A stretch of 6,763 bases of DNA from an uncultured Paracoccaceae bacterium (GCA_937927885.1 CALEZJ010000502.1:1-6763); one strand, 5' to 3'; positions 1 through 6,297 are shown, numbered from the stretch's first letter. Numbers and translations are program-made. Notes: generated by a model not told the origin, from the letters alone.

Positions 1-26
1 GGACCAGTCGGGCGTGCATTCTTCAT
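1..26 (-). CDS. Possible 5' end of a further minus-strand gene
   Basis: An ATG at 24-26 opens a frame reading MKNARPTG to the window edge. Only a weak GGGACG precedes it, and a 6-bp stem with an AAGA loop (30-45) ends 3 nt before the start. A second ATG at 17-19 in another frame is equally possible. With eight codons no product can be named, and this could simply be non-coding. Confidence 0.15.
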
Positions 27-101
27 CGTCCCAGCTCTTGCTGGGCCGGATTCCGGTCGCAGATCGAGGAAGGACCCCGTTCAGGGGCCATGGGACAATC
101 G

Positions 102-129
102 TTGCCAGAGTGTTAACAGGAACTATAAC
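102..129 (+). promoter_or_regulatory. Possible sigma70-like promoter pointing rightward
   Basis: TTGCCA (102-107) and TATAAC (124-129) are separated by 16 bp, and each differs by one base from the sigma70 -35 and -10 hexamers. Transcription would start near 136, run through the palindrome and then antisense to the pentapeptide gene. No plus-strand gene is supported there, so this may be a chance match in an AT-richer stretch. Confidence 0.2.
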
Positions 130-151
130 CCATTGATATTCAACAGGTCTG

Positions 152-173
152 AAAATGTCCCACGCGTGGGACA
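152..173 (-). terminator. Putative intrinsic terminator of the operon (18-bp perfect palindrome)
   Basis: Bases 156-173, TGTCCCACGCGTGGGACA, form a perfect palindrome that can fold as a 7-bp stem with a CGCG tetraloop. On the minus strand it begins 7 nt after the pentapeptide-gene stop and is followed by TTTT (152-155) and then C. Position and structure fit a Rho-independent terminator, but the T-tract is short. The perfect symmetry would equally suit a dimeric regulator's operator. Confidence 0.55.
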
Positions 174-180
174 GTCCGGA

Positions 181-774
181 TCAGGTCCAGCTGTAGCCGA
201 ACACGGTGCCGAAATCGGCAACCGCCATGGCGGCGTTGCCCCGCCGCGCCCGCCGCAGCCAGAGGCGGCCGTGCACCTCGGTCGCGCTGAAATCCGCATC
301 CGCAGGCAGCGCGCAATCCTGCGCCCAGATACCGCCCAGACATTCCGAACCGGCCAGCGTGAACCTCTCGCTGCATCGCACCCCGCTGACGTCGAGGTTG
401 CCGTAGCACACCAGTCTTTCCAGATCAGCGCTGACAAGACGCGCGCCCTTGAAACTGGCGGTGCCGCGAAACTCGGCCCCGGTCAGGCAGGCGTCGGCAA
501 AGACCACGTCATCAAAGCGCACATCCATCACGAAAAGCGCGCCACTCAGATCGGTGACCCCGTCGATCCGCGCGCCCTGAAACCACGCCAGCCCGTCAAA
601 CCGCGCGCCGCGCGCGATCAGACCTCCCTTCAGATGCGCGCCGCGCAGGTCGACACCCGAAAGAGGCAGGCCGCCGAGGTCCAGCACCTCGTCCAGCGTG
701 ATCCCGCGCAGGTCCAGCGCCTCACCGTGCCGCCACGGCCGGCTCAACGCCTCGCGGATCGCGGCCGCCCTCAT
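181..774 (-). CDS. Pentapeptide repeat-containing protein
   Basis: This 197-residue protein is dominated by tandem five-residue repeats from about 20 to 150. Examples with Leu/Phe at the centre and small or polar neighbours are VDLRG, AHLKG, ARFDG, ARLVS, ADLER, EFRGT and ASFKG. Such proteins fold as a right-handed quadrilateral beta-helix. Some act as gyrase-binding DNA mimics, but most have no known function. No signal peptide or membrane segment is visible, so it is probably cytosolic. Five cysteines fall in the second half (96, 123, 134, 145, 154). Repeat regularity decays after about 150, and the C-terminus ends VFGYSWT. I start at the ATG at 774, giving a 4-bp ATGA overlap with the flavodoxin stop. 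An in-frame ATG at 801 would add nine residues inside the flavodoxin gene and is less likely. It is the last gene of the operon, with its stop 7 nt before the terminator-like palindrome. Its link to the redox genes is by position only. Confidence 0.85.
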   Translation of the reverse strand: MRAAAIREALSRPWRHGEALDLRGITLDEVLDLGGLPLSGVDLRGAHLKGGLIARGARFDGLAWFQGARIDGVTDLSGALFVMDVRFDDVVFADACLTGAEFRGTASFKGARLVSADLERLVCYGNLDVSGVRCSERFTLAGSECLGGIWAQDCALPADADFSATEVHGRLWLRRARRGNAAMAVADFGTVFGYSWT

Positions 775-1202
775 GCCAGCGCCATCAGAGCATCGGCCCA
801 CGGCAGCGCGAGGTCGTCGGCCATGTCGGGACCCGAGGCATCGTGCGTGACCCGCTCGCCCACCATCACCGCCCCGGCGGCGGTCATCATCTCCTCGATC
901 CGCTTGCCGCCAAAGTTGAAGGTCTCCGGGTACTCGCTGTCGCCCATGCCGAACACGGCAAACCGGACACCGCTCAGGTCCGGCTGCTGCGCGGCCATCT
1001 TCTCCGCGAAAGGTTTGGCCGAGGCGGGCAGGTCGCCATCCCCATAGGTCGAGGTGACGATCAGATAGAGCGTGCCCGCCTCAAACGCGGCCGGGTCGAA
1101 ATCGGCCAGATTGGCCACATCGGCGCCGATGTGGCCTGCAATATCCTCGGCCAGCATCTCGGCATTGCCGGTCTCGGTGCCGTAAAGAACCTGCGTGGGC
1201 AT
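771..1202 (-). CDS. Flavodoxin domain protein (FMN electron carrier)
   Basis: This 143-residue single-domain flavodoxin binds FMN and would shuttle single electrons in the cytosol. The phosphate-binding loop is GTETGNAE at 8-15, right after the first strand (TQVLY). The FMN-flanking loops are STYGDGDLP at 51-59 and FGMGDSEYPETFNFGGK at 84-100. These forms resemble the flavodoxin domains of cytochrome P450 reductase and sulfite reductase, and MioC-type proteins, more than classical long-chain flavodoxins. It follows the AdR-type reductase with no spacer (TGAATG) and has a purine-rich GGGGGGAG at 1206-1213 just upstream, so the pair is almost certainly co-expressed as a reductase-flavodoxin chain. 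Comparable partnerships drive some bacterial P450s (P450cin with its flavodoxin; XplB with the flavodoxin domain of XplA). No oxygenase is in the window, so the final acceptor is unknown. The stop overlaps the next start as ATGA. Confidence 0.94.
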   Translation of the reverse strand: MPTQVLYGTETGNAEMLAEDIAGHIGADVANLADFDPAAFEAGTLYLIVTSTYGDGDLPASAKPFAEKMAAQQPDLSGVRFAVFGMGDSEYPETFNFGGKRIEEMMTAAGAVMVGERVTHDASGPDMADDLALPWADALMALA

Positions 1203-2363
1203 TCACTCCCCCCTTTGTGCAAGGGCCAGCATCGCGACCCGTGTCCTGATCTTCGCGCGCACCCGCCCTTCCGGGGCGGCGGCGCGTTCGGCCTCGTCGA
1301 TGCGCTGCCAGCCTGCATAGCCGACCGCCTGCGGCACCAAGGGCGCCAACGCGTCGCGTCGCGGCTTGCCGCCGGGGCCAAGGTCGGCGGCGATGGTCGC
1401 CGCGACCTGCATCGCGTCAGCGCGGTTTTCCGGGATCGTGCCGCGCGGGCCACGCCGCGCCCAGCCGGTGGTATAAAGGCCGGGGGCGATGCGGCCCTCG
1501 ACGTCGGCCTCCTGCCGAGAGCCGTCAAAGCCGATGGCCGTCAGCACAGTGTCGCAGGGCAAGGACAGGCGTTCGGCACCGCGCGCAAAGCGGGCGGCGG
1601 TGACGCGCGTGTCGCCCTCGATCGCCTCGGGCACCCAGCCAAAGTGAAAATGCACCGCGCAGCGCGCGCCTTCGGGCGCGTGGCCATTCAGGGTGGCCAG
1701 CGCCTCGATGACCTTGCCCTCGCCCTCGGCGCCATGAACTTGGATCGACGCCGCCCCCAGCCGCCCCAGTTCCTTCAGCATCACCGGATCGAATTTCGCC
1801 GCCTCTGCGGGCGAGCGGCCCACCACGTCAATCCGCGTGACCGGGGGAAGGGTCAGCGTCAGGTCGGACCCCTCGCATTCCGCGTCGGTCTTGGCCAAAA
1901 GGCGCACGAGGTCCACCGCCACGTTGCCGTTGCCGATCACCACCACGCGCGCGCCGATCTGCGGCGGGGTCGAATCCGGCGCGTCGTTCCACGCCCGGGT
2001 CACCACGCCCGAGCCCAGCACGCCCGGCAAGTCGTCGCCCGGCACGCCCAACTTGCGGTCCTGATCAAGGCCCGTCGCCAGCACCACTGCGTCATACATC
2101 TCGCGCAGCGCCTCCAGCGTCACATCGCGGCCCAGCGTGACATCGCCGAAAAACTGCACGCCTTGGCGCTCGAACAGCCGTTCGAACTGGCGGATCACCG
2201 CCTTGGTGCCTTGATGATCCGGCGCCACGCCATAGCGGATCAACCCATAGGGCACGGGACGCGCGTCCAGAATGTCGATCCGCGCGTCGGGCAGCGCCTT
2301 GGCCAGCGCCTGCGCGCAATAGCATCCCGCAGGTCCGGCGCCGATGATGGCAATGCTGTGCAT
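1203..2363 (-). CDS. FAD-dependent NAD(P)H oxidoreductase, adrenodoxin reductase / FprA type
   Basis: This 386-residue protein belongs to the adrenodoxin-reductase branch of ferredoxin-NADP+ reductases. It has an FAD Rossmann motif GAGPAG at 8-13, the family hallmark YGLIRYGVAPDH at 39-50, ATGLDQDRKLGVPG at 96-109, a nucleotide-binding motif GNGNVAVD at 144-151, and the FAD-contacting C-terminal block TTGWARRGPRGTIPENRADA spread over 298-317. It would take electrons from NAD(P)H and pass them, via FAD, to a one-electron carrier, here most simply the flavodoxin encoded next. It is about 70 residues shorter than mycobacterial FprA and lacks an N-terminal iron-sulfur domain. The Arg-Arg pair that reads the NADPH 2'-phosphate in this family (GRRGP) is Gly-Arg-Ser-Pro at 182-185, so cofactor preference may differ. 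The ATG directly follows the previous TAG, with GGAGG 5 nt upstream. Its TGA abuts the flavodoxin ATG with no gap. The physiological acceptor is inferred from context only. Confidence 0.93.
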   Translation of the reverse strand: MHSIAIIGAGPAGCYCAQALAKALPDARIDILDARPVPYGLIRYGVAPDHQGTKAVIRQFERLFERQGVQFFGDVTLGRDVTLEALREMYDAVVLATGLDQDRKLGVPGDDLPGVLGSGVVTRAWNDAPDSTPPQIGARVVVIGNGNVAVDLVRLLAKTDAECEGSDLTLTLPPVTRIDVVGRSPAEAAKFDPVMLKELGRLGAASIQVHGAEGEGKVIEALATLNGHAPEGARCAVHFHFGWVPEAIEGDTRVTAARFARGAERLSLPCDTVLTAIGFDGSRQEADVEGRIAPGLYTTGWARRGPRGTIPENRADAMQVAATIAADLGPGGKPRRDALAPLVPQAVGYAGWQRIDEAERAAAPEGRVRAKIRTRVAMLALAQRGE

Positions 2364-3848
2364 CTAGCCCTCCACCCTTGCCCAGGGATGCGGGCGCCCG
2401 GTCAGATCGACATAGAGCGCCTTTTGCGCCATCCATGCCCGGATCCCCTCGCGCCCCTTTTCACGGCCCGTCCCGGCCTCCTTTTCCCCGCCGAAGGGGG
2501 TCGAGATGGAAAACTGCTTGTAGGTGTTGATCCAGACCGTCCCCGTGGTGATCGCCCGCCCCACACGCCAGGCGCGCGGAAAGTCACGGGTCCACACACC
2601 ACAGGCCAGACCATAGGCGCTGTCGTTGGCCTGCGCGATCACGTCAGCCTCGTCGTCAAAGGGCAGCACCACCAGAACCGGGCCGAACACCTCCTCCTGA
2701 CAGATGCGCGCGTCGTTGGTGACGCCGGACAGGATCGTCGGCAGGTAATAGGCGCCCGCGTCATAGACCCCACCCGTGGGCGCCCGCCCGCCGCAGAGCA
2801 GCGTCGCCCCTTCGGCCAGCGCGCGCTCCACATGATCCGCCACGGCGGCGCGGTGGTCGAAATGCACCAGCGGCGCCACCTGCGTTGCCGGATCGAAGGG
2901 GTCGCCCACGACCAGCGCCTGCGCCGCCTTGACCAGCGCCGGAACAAAGCTGTCCCAAATCGCGCGTTGCACGAACAGGCGTGAGCCCGCGATGCAGCTT
3001 TGCCCGGTAGACGAGAACATGCCGTAAAGGATGCCCGCGATGGCCAGTTGCGGGTCGGCGTCCGCAAAGACGATGGTGGGTGATTTGCCGCCCAGTTCCA
3101 GGGACACCGGCATCAGTTTCTGCGCCGCCTGCCGGGCCAGCGTGCGCCCGGTCTCGGTGCCACCGGTGAAGCCGACGCGCTTGATCGCCGGGTGTTCGAC
3201 CAAGAGGTTGCCGATCTCGCGCCCGGCGCCGGGCAGGACGGAAAAGAGGCCCTTTGGCAGCCCGGACGCCTCGACAATCCGGGCCAGTTCCAGCGCGACC
3301 AGGGGCGCCCAGCTTGCCGGTTTCAAGAGAACGGCGTTTCCTGCCGCCAGCGCAGGGGCGACCTTTTGCGCGTCCGAGGCGATGGGCGAGTTCCACGGCG
3401 TGATCGCCGACACCACGCCCAAGGGTTCATGCACCGAGAGCGTCAGGTAATCGCCGCGCTGGGTGGTCAGCGCGTCATCCATCGTCTCGAGCGCGGCGGC
3501 CATATAGCGGAATGTCCCCGCAGCCGACGCCGCCAGCGCCGAGGTTTCGCGCAGGGTCTTGCCGGTGTCGAGCGTTTGCAGCCGGGCGATGCGCGGCGCG
3601 TTGGCCTCGATCCCTTCGGCGATGCGGGTCAGGGTGCGCGCGCGCTCGTGCGGTTTCAGGCCGCGCCATGCGGGATCGGCCTGCGCGGCGACGGCGCGGG
3701 CAATCGCGCGTTCGCCGTCCGCACGGCTGGCGCCGTTGAAGGTGAGGAGTTCGCGCCCGTCGATCGGGCTGATCGAGGTGAGGGGCGCGCCGATGCCCGC
3801 CTCCCATTCCCCGCCGATGAACAGGCGGCCATCGGGCAGATCGTTCAT
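2364..3848 (-). CDS. NAD(P)-dependent aldehyde dehydrogenase
   Basis: This 494-residue protein is a complete, standard-length member of the aldehyde dehydrogenase superfamily. It would oxidise an aldehyde, possibly one released by the ThDP enzyme, to a carboxylic acid. The landmarks are all present: Asn153 in the PWNSP oxyanion motif, cofactor-binding Lys176, FTGGTETG (227-234) of the Rossmann loop, general-base Glu251 in ELGGKSP, nucleophile Cys285 in STGQSC, EEVFGP (385-390), and the C-terminal PFGGEKEAGTGREKG. The residue three after Lys176 is Ser179, where NAD-preferring enzymes usually have Glu, so NADP+ use is possible (inference). The ATG at 3848 forms an ATGA overlap with the AspDH-like stop and has GGAGG 8 nt upstream. 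The in-frame extension to 3959 is out-of-frame AspDH sequence and was rejected. The protein begins MNDLPDGRLFIGGEW, as expected for the family. The TAG stop is followed immediately by the next gene's ATG. Substrate unknown. Confidence 0.95.
   Translation of the reverse strand: MNDLPDGRLFIGGEWEAGIGAPLTSISPIDGRELLTFNGASRADGERAIARAVAAQADPAWRGLKPHERARTLTRIAEGIEANAPRIARLQTLDTGKTLRETSALAASAAGTFRYMAAALETMDDALTTQRGDYLTLSVHEPLGVVSAITPWNSPIASDAQKVAPALAAGNAVLLKPASWAPLVALELARIVEASGLPKGLFSVLPGAGREIGNLLVEHPAIKRVGFTGGTETGRTLARQAAQKLMPVSLELGGKSPTIVFADADPQLAIAGILYGMFSSTGQSCIAGSRLFVQRAIWDSFVPALVKAAQALVVGDPFDPATQVAPLVHFDHRAAVADHVERALAEGATLLCGGRAPTGGVYDAGAYYLPTILSGVTNDARICQEEVFGPVLVVLPFDDEADVIAQANDSAYGLACGVWTRDFPRAWRVGRAITTGTVWINTYKQFSISTPFGGEKEAGTGREKGREGIRAWMAQKALYVDLTGRPHPWARVEG
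2369..2373 (-). promoter_or_regulatory. Ribosome-binding site for the FAD oxidoreductase
   Basis: GGAGG on the minus strand is 5 nt from the ATG at 2363 and overlaps the last codons of the aldehyde dehydrogenase. Together with the TAG-ATG junction it supports coupled re-initiation. Confidence 0.55.
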
Positions 3849-4609
3849 ATCGCCAGCCTCCGCTGCCGGTTCATAACCTCGCGCGCGACCGAGAGGGCGG
3901 TGGCGGCGGAGGTCTTGGGGTTCTCGGGCGAGGGGTGGCCGGCGATAGTGATGGAGCAATCCGCCGCCCCCGCGCGCACCCGGTATTCGTGCAGGTTCTG
4001 GGTCACACCGGGGTCGGCCACCAGCCGCACGCGGGTTGCGTCAAAGCCGATCCCGGCCAGGGCCAGTGTGGCGGCGACATTGGCGTTCCTGGGATAGGCG
4101 AGTGCGGCCTCGCGCGCGGAACCCTCGAAGAACACTGTGGGTTCGGTCAGCGAAGCAAGGTCCAGCGCCTGTTCGGCGGGTGTCCCCCTCCATGCCAGTG
4201 GCGGCTTTCGACCGGTATAGGTGACTTCGGCAATCCCCGAAGGGCGCAGCGCCGACAGCAGATCCACCCCCCCTATCGCGCCTGCGGGCAGGATGATGCG
4301 GGTCATGCCCTGTTCGGCGGCTGCCACCAGTTCTGCGTGCAGCGCGTCATCGGCCAGCGCACCGATAGAGACGACCACGGTTTCAATCCCCGCGCGCAGA
4401 CAGGCGGTCGCGTGGTCGCGCACCGCCGAATGGCCTGCGCATTCGACCACCAGATCGGGGCGGGCGGCGATCAGGGCGGCGGTGCTGTGCACCGCACCCC
4501 GAGGCCCCTCGGCCCCGGGCCGCACCAGCGCCGTCACCCGCACCTCGGGGCCGATCAGCCCCACCAGCGCGCGCGCGATGCTGCCGTATCCGATCAGCCC
4601 CAGATGCAT
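3845..4609 (-). CDS. L-aspartate dehydrogenase family protein (NadX/AspDH-like)
   Basis: This 254-residue protein matches the aspartate dehydrogenase family over its full length. An N-terminal Rossmann fold has GYGSIA at 7-12 and ECAGH at 56-60. The hinge carries PAGAIGG at 108-114. The family signature follows: YTGRKPP (131-137), W-RGTPAE, AYPRNANVAAT (171-181), the ADP...N-x-H block with His207, the presumed catalytic His of the family, and NPKTS at 230-234. Family members catalyse reversible NAD(P)-dependent deamination of L-aspartate to iminoaspartate/oxaloacetate. Some supply iminoaspartate to NadA for NAD synthesis. No nadA or nadC is nearby, so a pathway role, possibly on another amino or imino acid, is more likely here. 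I start at the ATG at 4609, which overlaps the previous TGA by one base, because AAGGTGG lies 4 nt upstream. A GTG at 4612 (4-bp overlap, one extra residue) is possible but too close to that site. The 3' end overlaps the aldehyde dehydrogenase start by 4 bp. Confidence 0.92.
   Translation of the reverse strand: MHLGLIGYGSIARALVGLIGPEVRVTALVRPGAEGPRGAVHSTAALIAARPDLVVECAGHSAVRDHATACLRAGIETVVVSIGALADDALHAELVAAAEQGMTRIILPAGAIGGVDLLSALRPSGIAEVTYTGRKPPLAWRGTPAEQALDLASLTEPTVFFEGSAREAALAYPRNANVAATLALAGIGFDATRVRLVADPGVTQNLHEYRVRAGAADCSITIAGHPSPENPKTSAATALSVAREVMNRQRRLAI
3857..3861 (-). promoter_or_regulatory. Ribosome-binding site for the aldehyde dehydrogenase
   Basis: A consensus GGAGG on the minus strand lies 8 nt before the ATG at 3848, inside the end of the AspDH-like gene. 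It confirms that the ATGA-overlap start is used rather than the longer frame. Confidence 0.6.
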
Positions 4610-6282
4610 CACGCCACCTTTCCAGCCGCGCCGGCGGGGGGACCCGCAAAGCTTTCGCCGAAGGGTCCGATGGACAGCATGTCGACCTCGATCAACCGCG
4701 GGCCTGTCGCGGCCAAGGCCGCATCCAGCGTCGCGGCAAAGTCATTGACCGAGGACACGCGCACATGCGGCATGCCGATCGAGGCGCAGTGCAGCGCGAA
4801 ATCGGGCGTGTGCAGGGCGGAATAATGGTGCCGCCCGTCATATTGCGCGTCCTGGATGTTGCGGATCACGCCGTAAGCCTGATCGTTCATCAAAACATAG
4901 ACCAGCGGTGCCTTTTCCTCGACCGCGGTGATCATCTCGGCGATGCCCAGTTGCGTGCCGCCGTCGCCGATCAGCACCACGGCCTTGCCGCCGTCGCTGG
5001 CCAGTGCCGCGCCAATGCCCATTGCCACCCCCTGTCCGATCCCGCCACCCAGGGCATGAACGCCCAGCCGTGCCTCGGCAAAGCCGACATAGCGGTTGCC
5101 AAAGGTCGAGTTCGAGATCGTCACATCGCGCACCCAGGGGTGACGCCCGGCGGGCAGACGCTGCACCAACGCATCGGCTATCGCCTGATAGGGACCCATC
5201 TGGGCGCGCAACCGCCCCTCGCCTTCGGCCCGAGCGCGCGCCACGTCAAAGCGCAGTTGCGGGTCCACCTCCAGCCGATCCGGCAGCAGGGCCAGCAGGC
5301 GGCGCAGCGTGTCGGCCCCGTCGCCATGCAGGAACATTTCAACGGGGTAATTGCGTCCGCCCTGACTGGCCTCGGCGTCGATCTGCACCAAAGGGCGCGG
5401 CAGGCGCATGGCGTTGTTGAGCGTCTCGTTGCCGCGCAGGCGCGAGCCCACGACGATCATCAGATCGCATCCGGCGTAAAGCGCCTGGGCCTCGGGCGTC
5501 ATGTTGAAGGCGCCCAGATTGGCGGCCTCGTCCTCGGGGACAATCGCGCGGCCCTGGGTGGAACTGACGGCGGCAAAGCCCCTGCGCACCAGTTCACGCG
5601 CCTCGATCGAGGCGCCGCGCGCGCCGCCGCCAAGCCAGAGCATCGGGCGCCGCGCGTTCAAGACCATGTCGGCCAGCGCGGCGATTCCCGCCTGGCTGGC
5701 AACGGGACGCTGCGCCACGGGCGGAAGGATGCGGGTTGCGCCGTAAGCCTTGCTGCGCTGCACATCGACCGGAATTTCCAGCGTCACCGGACCCGACGGC
5801 GCCGAGATCGCAGCCGAGACAGCGGCGGTCAGGGTGCCGATGGCGGAATCCGCGCTCCACAGCCGGAAATAGGCCTTCGAGATCCCGCGCAGCATCTCGG
5901 GCTGGCGAGGCACGTCATGAATCGGCGCGCGGTCGCGGTCGGCAAAGGCCAGATCAACCGTCGAGGTGATGTGCAGGAGCGGCGTGCCCGCCGTCAGCGC
6001 CTCGACCTGCGCGCCCGCGGCATTGCCCGCCGCGGTTCCGGTCGAGGTCAGCACCACACCCATTTTCCCCGACACCCGCGCCCAGGCATCGGCCATGTTC
6101 ATTGCCCCGGCTTCGCCCCGCGCGGGCACGAAGCGGATGCGCCCTTGCCGGGCGATGGCATCCAGGATCGGCATGTTGTGAATCGAGATCACGCCAAAGA
6201 CGGTGGTGACCCCGATCTCGGCCAGATAGCGCGCGATGAACTCGCCGACGGTGTCGGTCCGCACAATGGGTTCCAGTTTCAT
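4609..6282 (-). CDS. Thiamine-diphosphate-dependent enzyme (acetolactate synthase / benzoylformate decarboxylase-like superfamily)
   Basis: The 557-residue protein has the three-domain layout of the ThDP decarboxylase/acetolactate synthase superfamily. The N-terminal pyrimidine-binding domain (about 8-170) carries the cofactor-activating Glu57 in ARGEAGAMNMADAWAR and the STGTAAGNAAG segment. A central domain spans about 190-335. The C-terminal pyrophosphate-binding domain (about 360-535) carries the metal/ThDP motif GDG 439-441, 24 residues and then Asn466-Asp467. It probably cleaves, decarboxylates or ligates a 2-oxo acid or acyloin. The substrate is unknown, and the VISIH segment near residues 31-35 differs from the usual ALS pattern. 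It is unlikely to be a biosynthetic ALS, because no ilvN-like small subunit is adjacent. The start at 6282 is chosen because the protein then begins MKLEPIVRTDTVGEFIA, as homologues do, and a GGGGGAA ribosome-binding site lies 8 nt upstream. The in-frame extension to 6528 runs antisense-frame through the SDR gene and looks non-protein. The stop codon overlaps the next gene's start. Confidence 0.93.
   Translation of the reverse strand: MKLEPIVRTDTVGEFIARYLAEIGVTTVFGVISIHNMPILDAIARQGRIRFVPARGEAGAMNMADAWARVSGKMGVVLTSTGTAAGNAAGAQVEALTAGTPLLHITSTVDLAFADRDRAPIHDVPRQPEMLRGISKAYFRLWSADSAIGTLTAAVSAAISAPSGPVTLEIPVDVQRSKAYGATRILPPVAQRPVASQAGIAALADMVLNARRPMLWLGGGARGASIEARELVRRGFAAVSSTQGRAIVPEDEAANLGAFNMTPEAQALYAGCDLMIVVGSRLRGNETLNNAMRLPRPLVQIDAEASQGGRNYPVEMFLHGDGADTLRRLLALLPDRLEVDPQLRFDVARARAEGEGRLRAQMGPYQAIADALVQRLPAGRHPWVRDVTISNSTFGNRYVGFAEARLGVHALGGGIGQGVAMGIGAALASDGGKAVVLIGDGGTQLGIAEMITAVEEKAPLVYVLMNDQAYGVIRNIQDAQYDGRHHYSALHTPDFALHCASIGMPHVRVSSVNDFAATLDAALAATGPRLIEVDMLSIGPFGESFAGPPAGAAGKVA
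4614..4620 (-). promoter_or_regulatory. Ribosome-binding site deciding the AspDH-like start
   Basis: AAGGTGG on the minus strand lies in the last codons of the ThDP-enzyme gene. It is 4 nt from the ATG at 4609 but only 1 nt from the alternative GTG at 4612, favouring the ATG. Confidence 0.5.
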
Positions 6283-6290
6283 GGCCGTTA

Positions 6291-6297
6291 TTCCCCC
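6291..6297 (-). promoter_or_regulatory. Ribosome-binding site fixing the ThDP-enzyme start
   Basis: GGGGGAA on the minus strand sits 8 nt before the ATG at 6282, inside the 35-bp gap after the SDR stop. It supports the short start over the 82-codon in-frame upstream extension. Confidence 0.6.

Larger units (their letters stand above)
1..151. other. Left-edge intergenic region with small inverted repeats
   Basis: No convincing gene is visible. Bases 100-155 are clearly less GC-rich than the coding DNA. The region holds TGTTAACA (111-118, perfect palindrome), CCCC-GTTCA-GGGG (75-87), CCGGA-T-TCCGG (46-56) and CCCAGC-TCTT-GCTGGG (30-45). The heptamer TGGGACA at 91-97 repeats one arm of the 156-173 palindrome. 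This looks like a regulatory gap between the operon end and another gene to the left. Confidence 0.5.

Noticed and set aside
93..108. Sigma54-like -24/-12 promoter on the minus strand (TGGCAACGATTGTCC)
   Set aside because: The GG is present, but the required GC at the -12 element is replaced by CC at the correct spacing.
133..1047. 304-codon open frame on the plus strand, open from the window's left edge
   Set aside because: It runs antisense to the pentapeptide and flavodoxin genes. The composition is unlike a protein, with no domain and no ribosome-binding site seen.
843..2984. 713-codon open frame on the plus strand
   Set aside because: It lies antisense to three clear enzyme genes. It is rich in His, Arg, Gln, Gly and Pro with no recognisable domain, as expected from high-GC third-position bias.
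3849..3959. 37-residue N-terminal extension of the aldehyde dehydrogenase
   Set aside because: It lies inside the AspDH-like gene in another frame. The ATGA overlap start with GGAGG is clearly better.
4566..4578. GCGCGC-rich tract suggesting a simple repeat
   Set aside because: It encodes ordinary Ala/Arg codons in the AspDH-like protein and reflects base composition only.
3192..4825. Two plus-strand frames of about 300 codons (3192-4097 and 3935-4825)
   Set aside because: Both are antisense to the aldehyde dehydrogenase, AspDH-like and ThDP genes and show no protein-like features.
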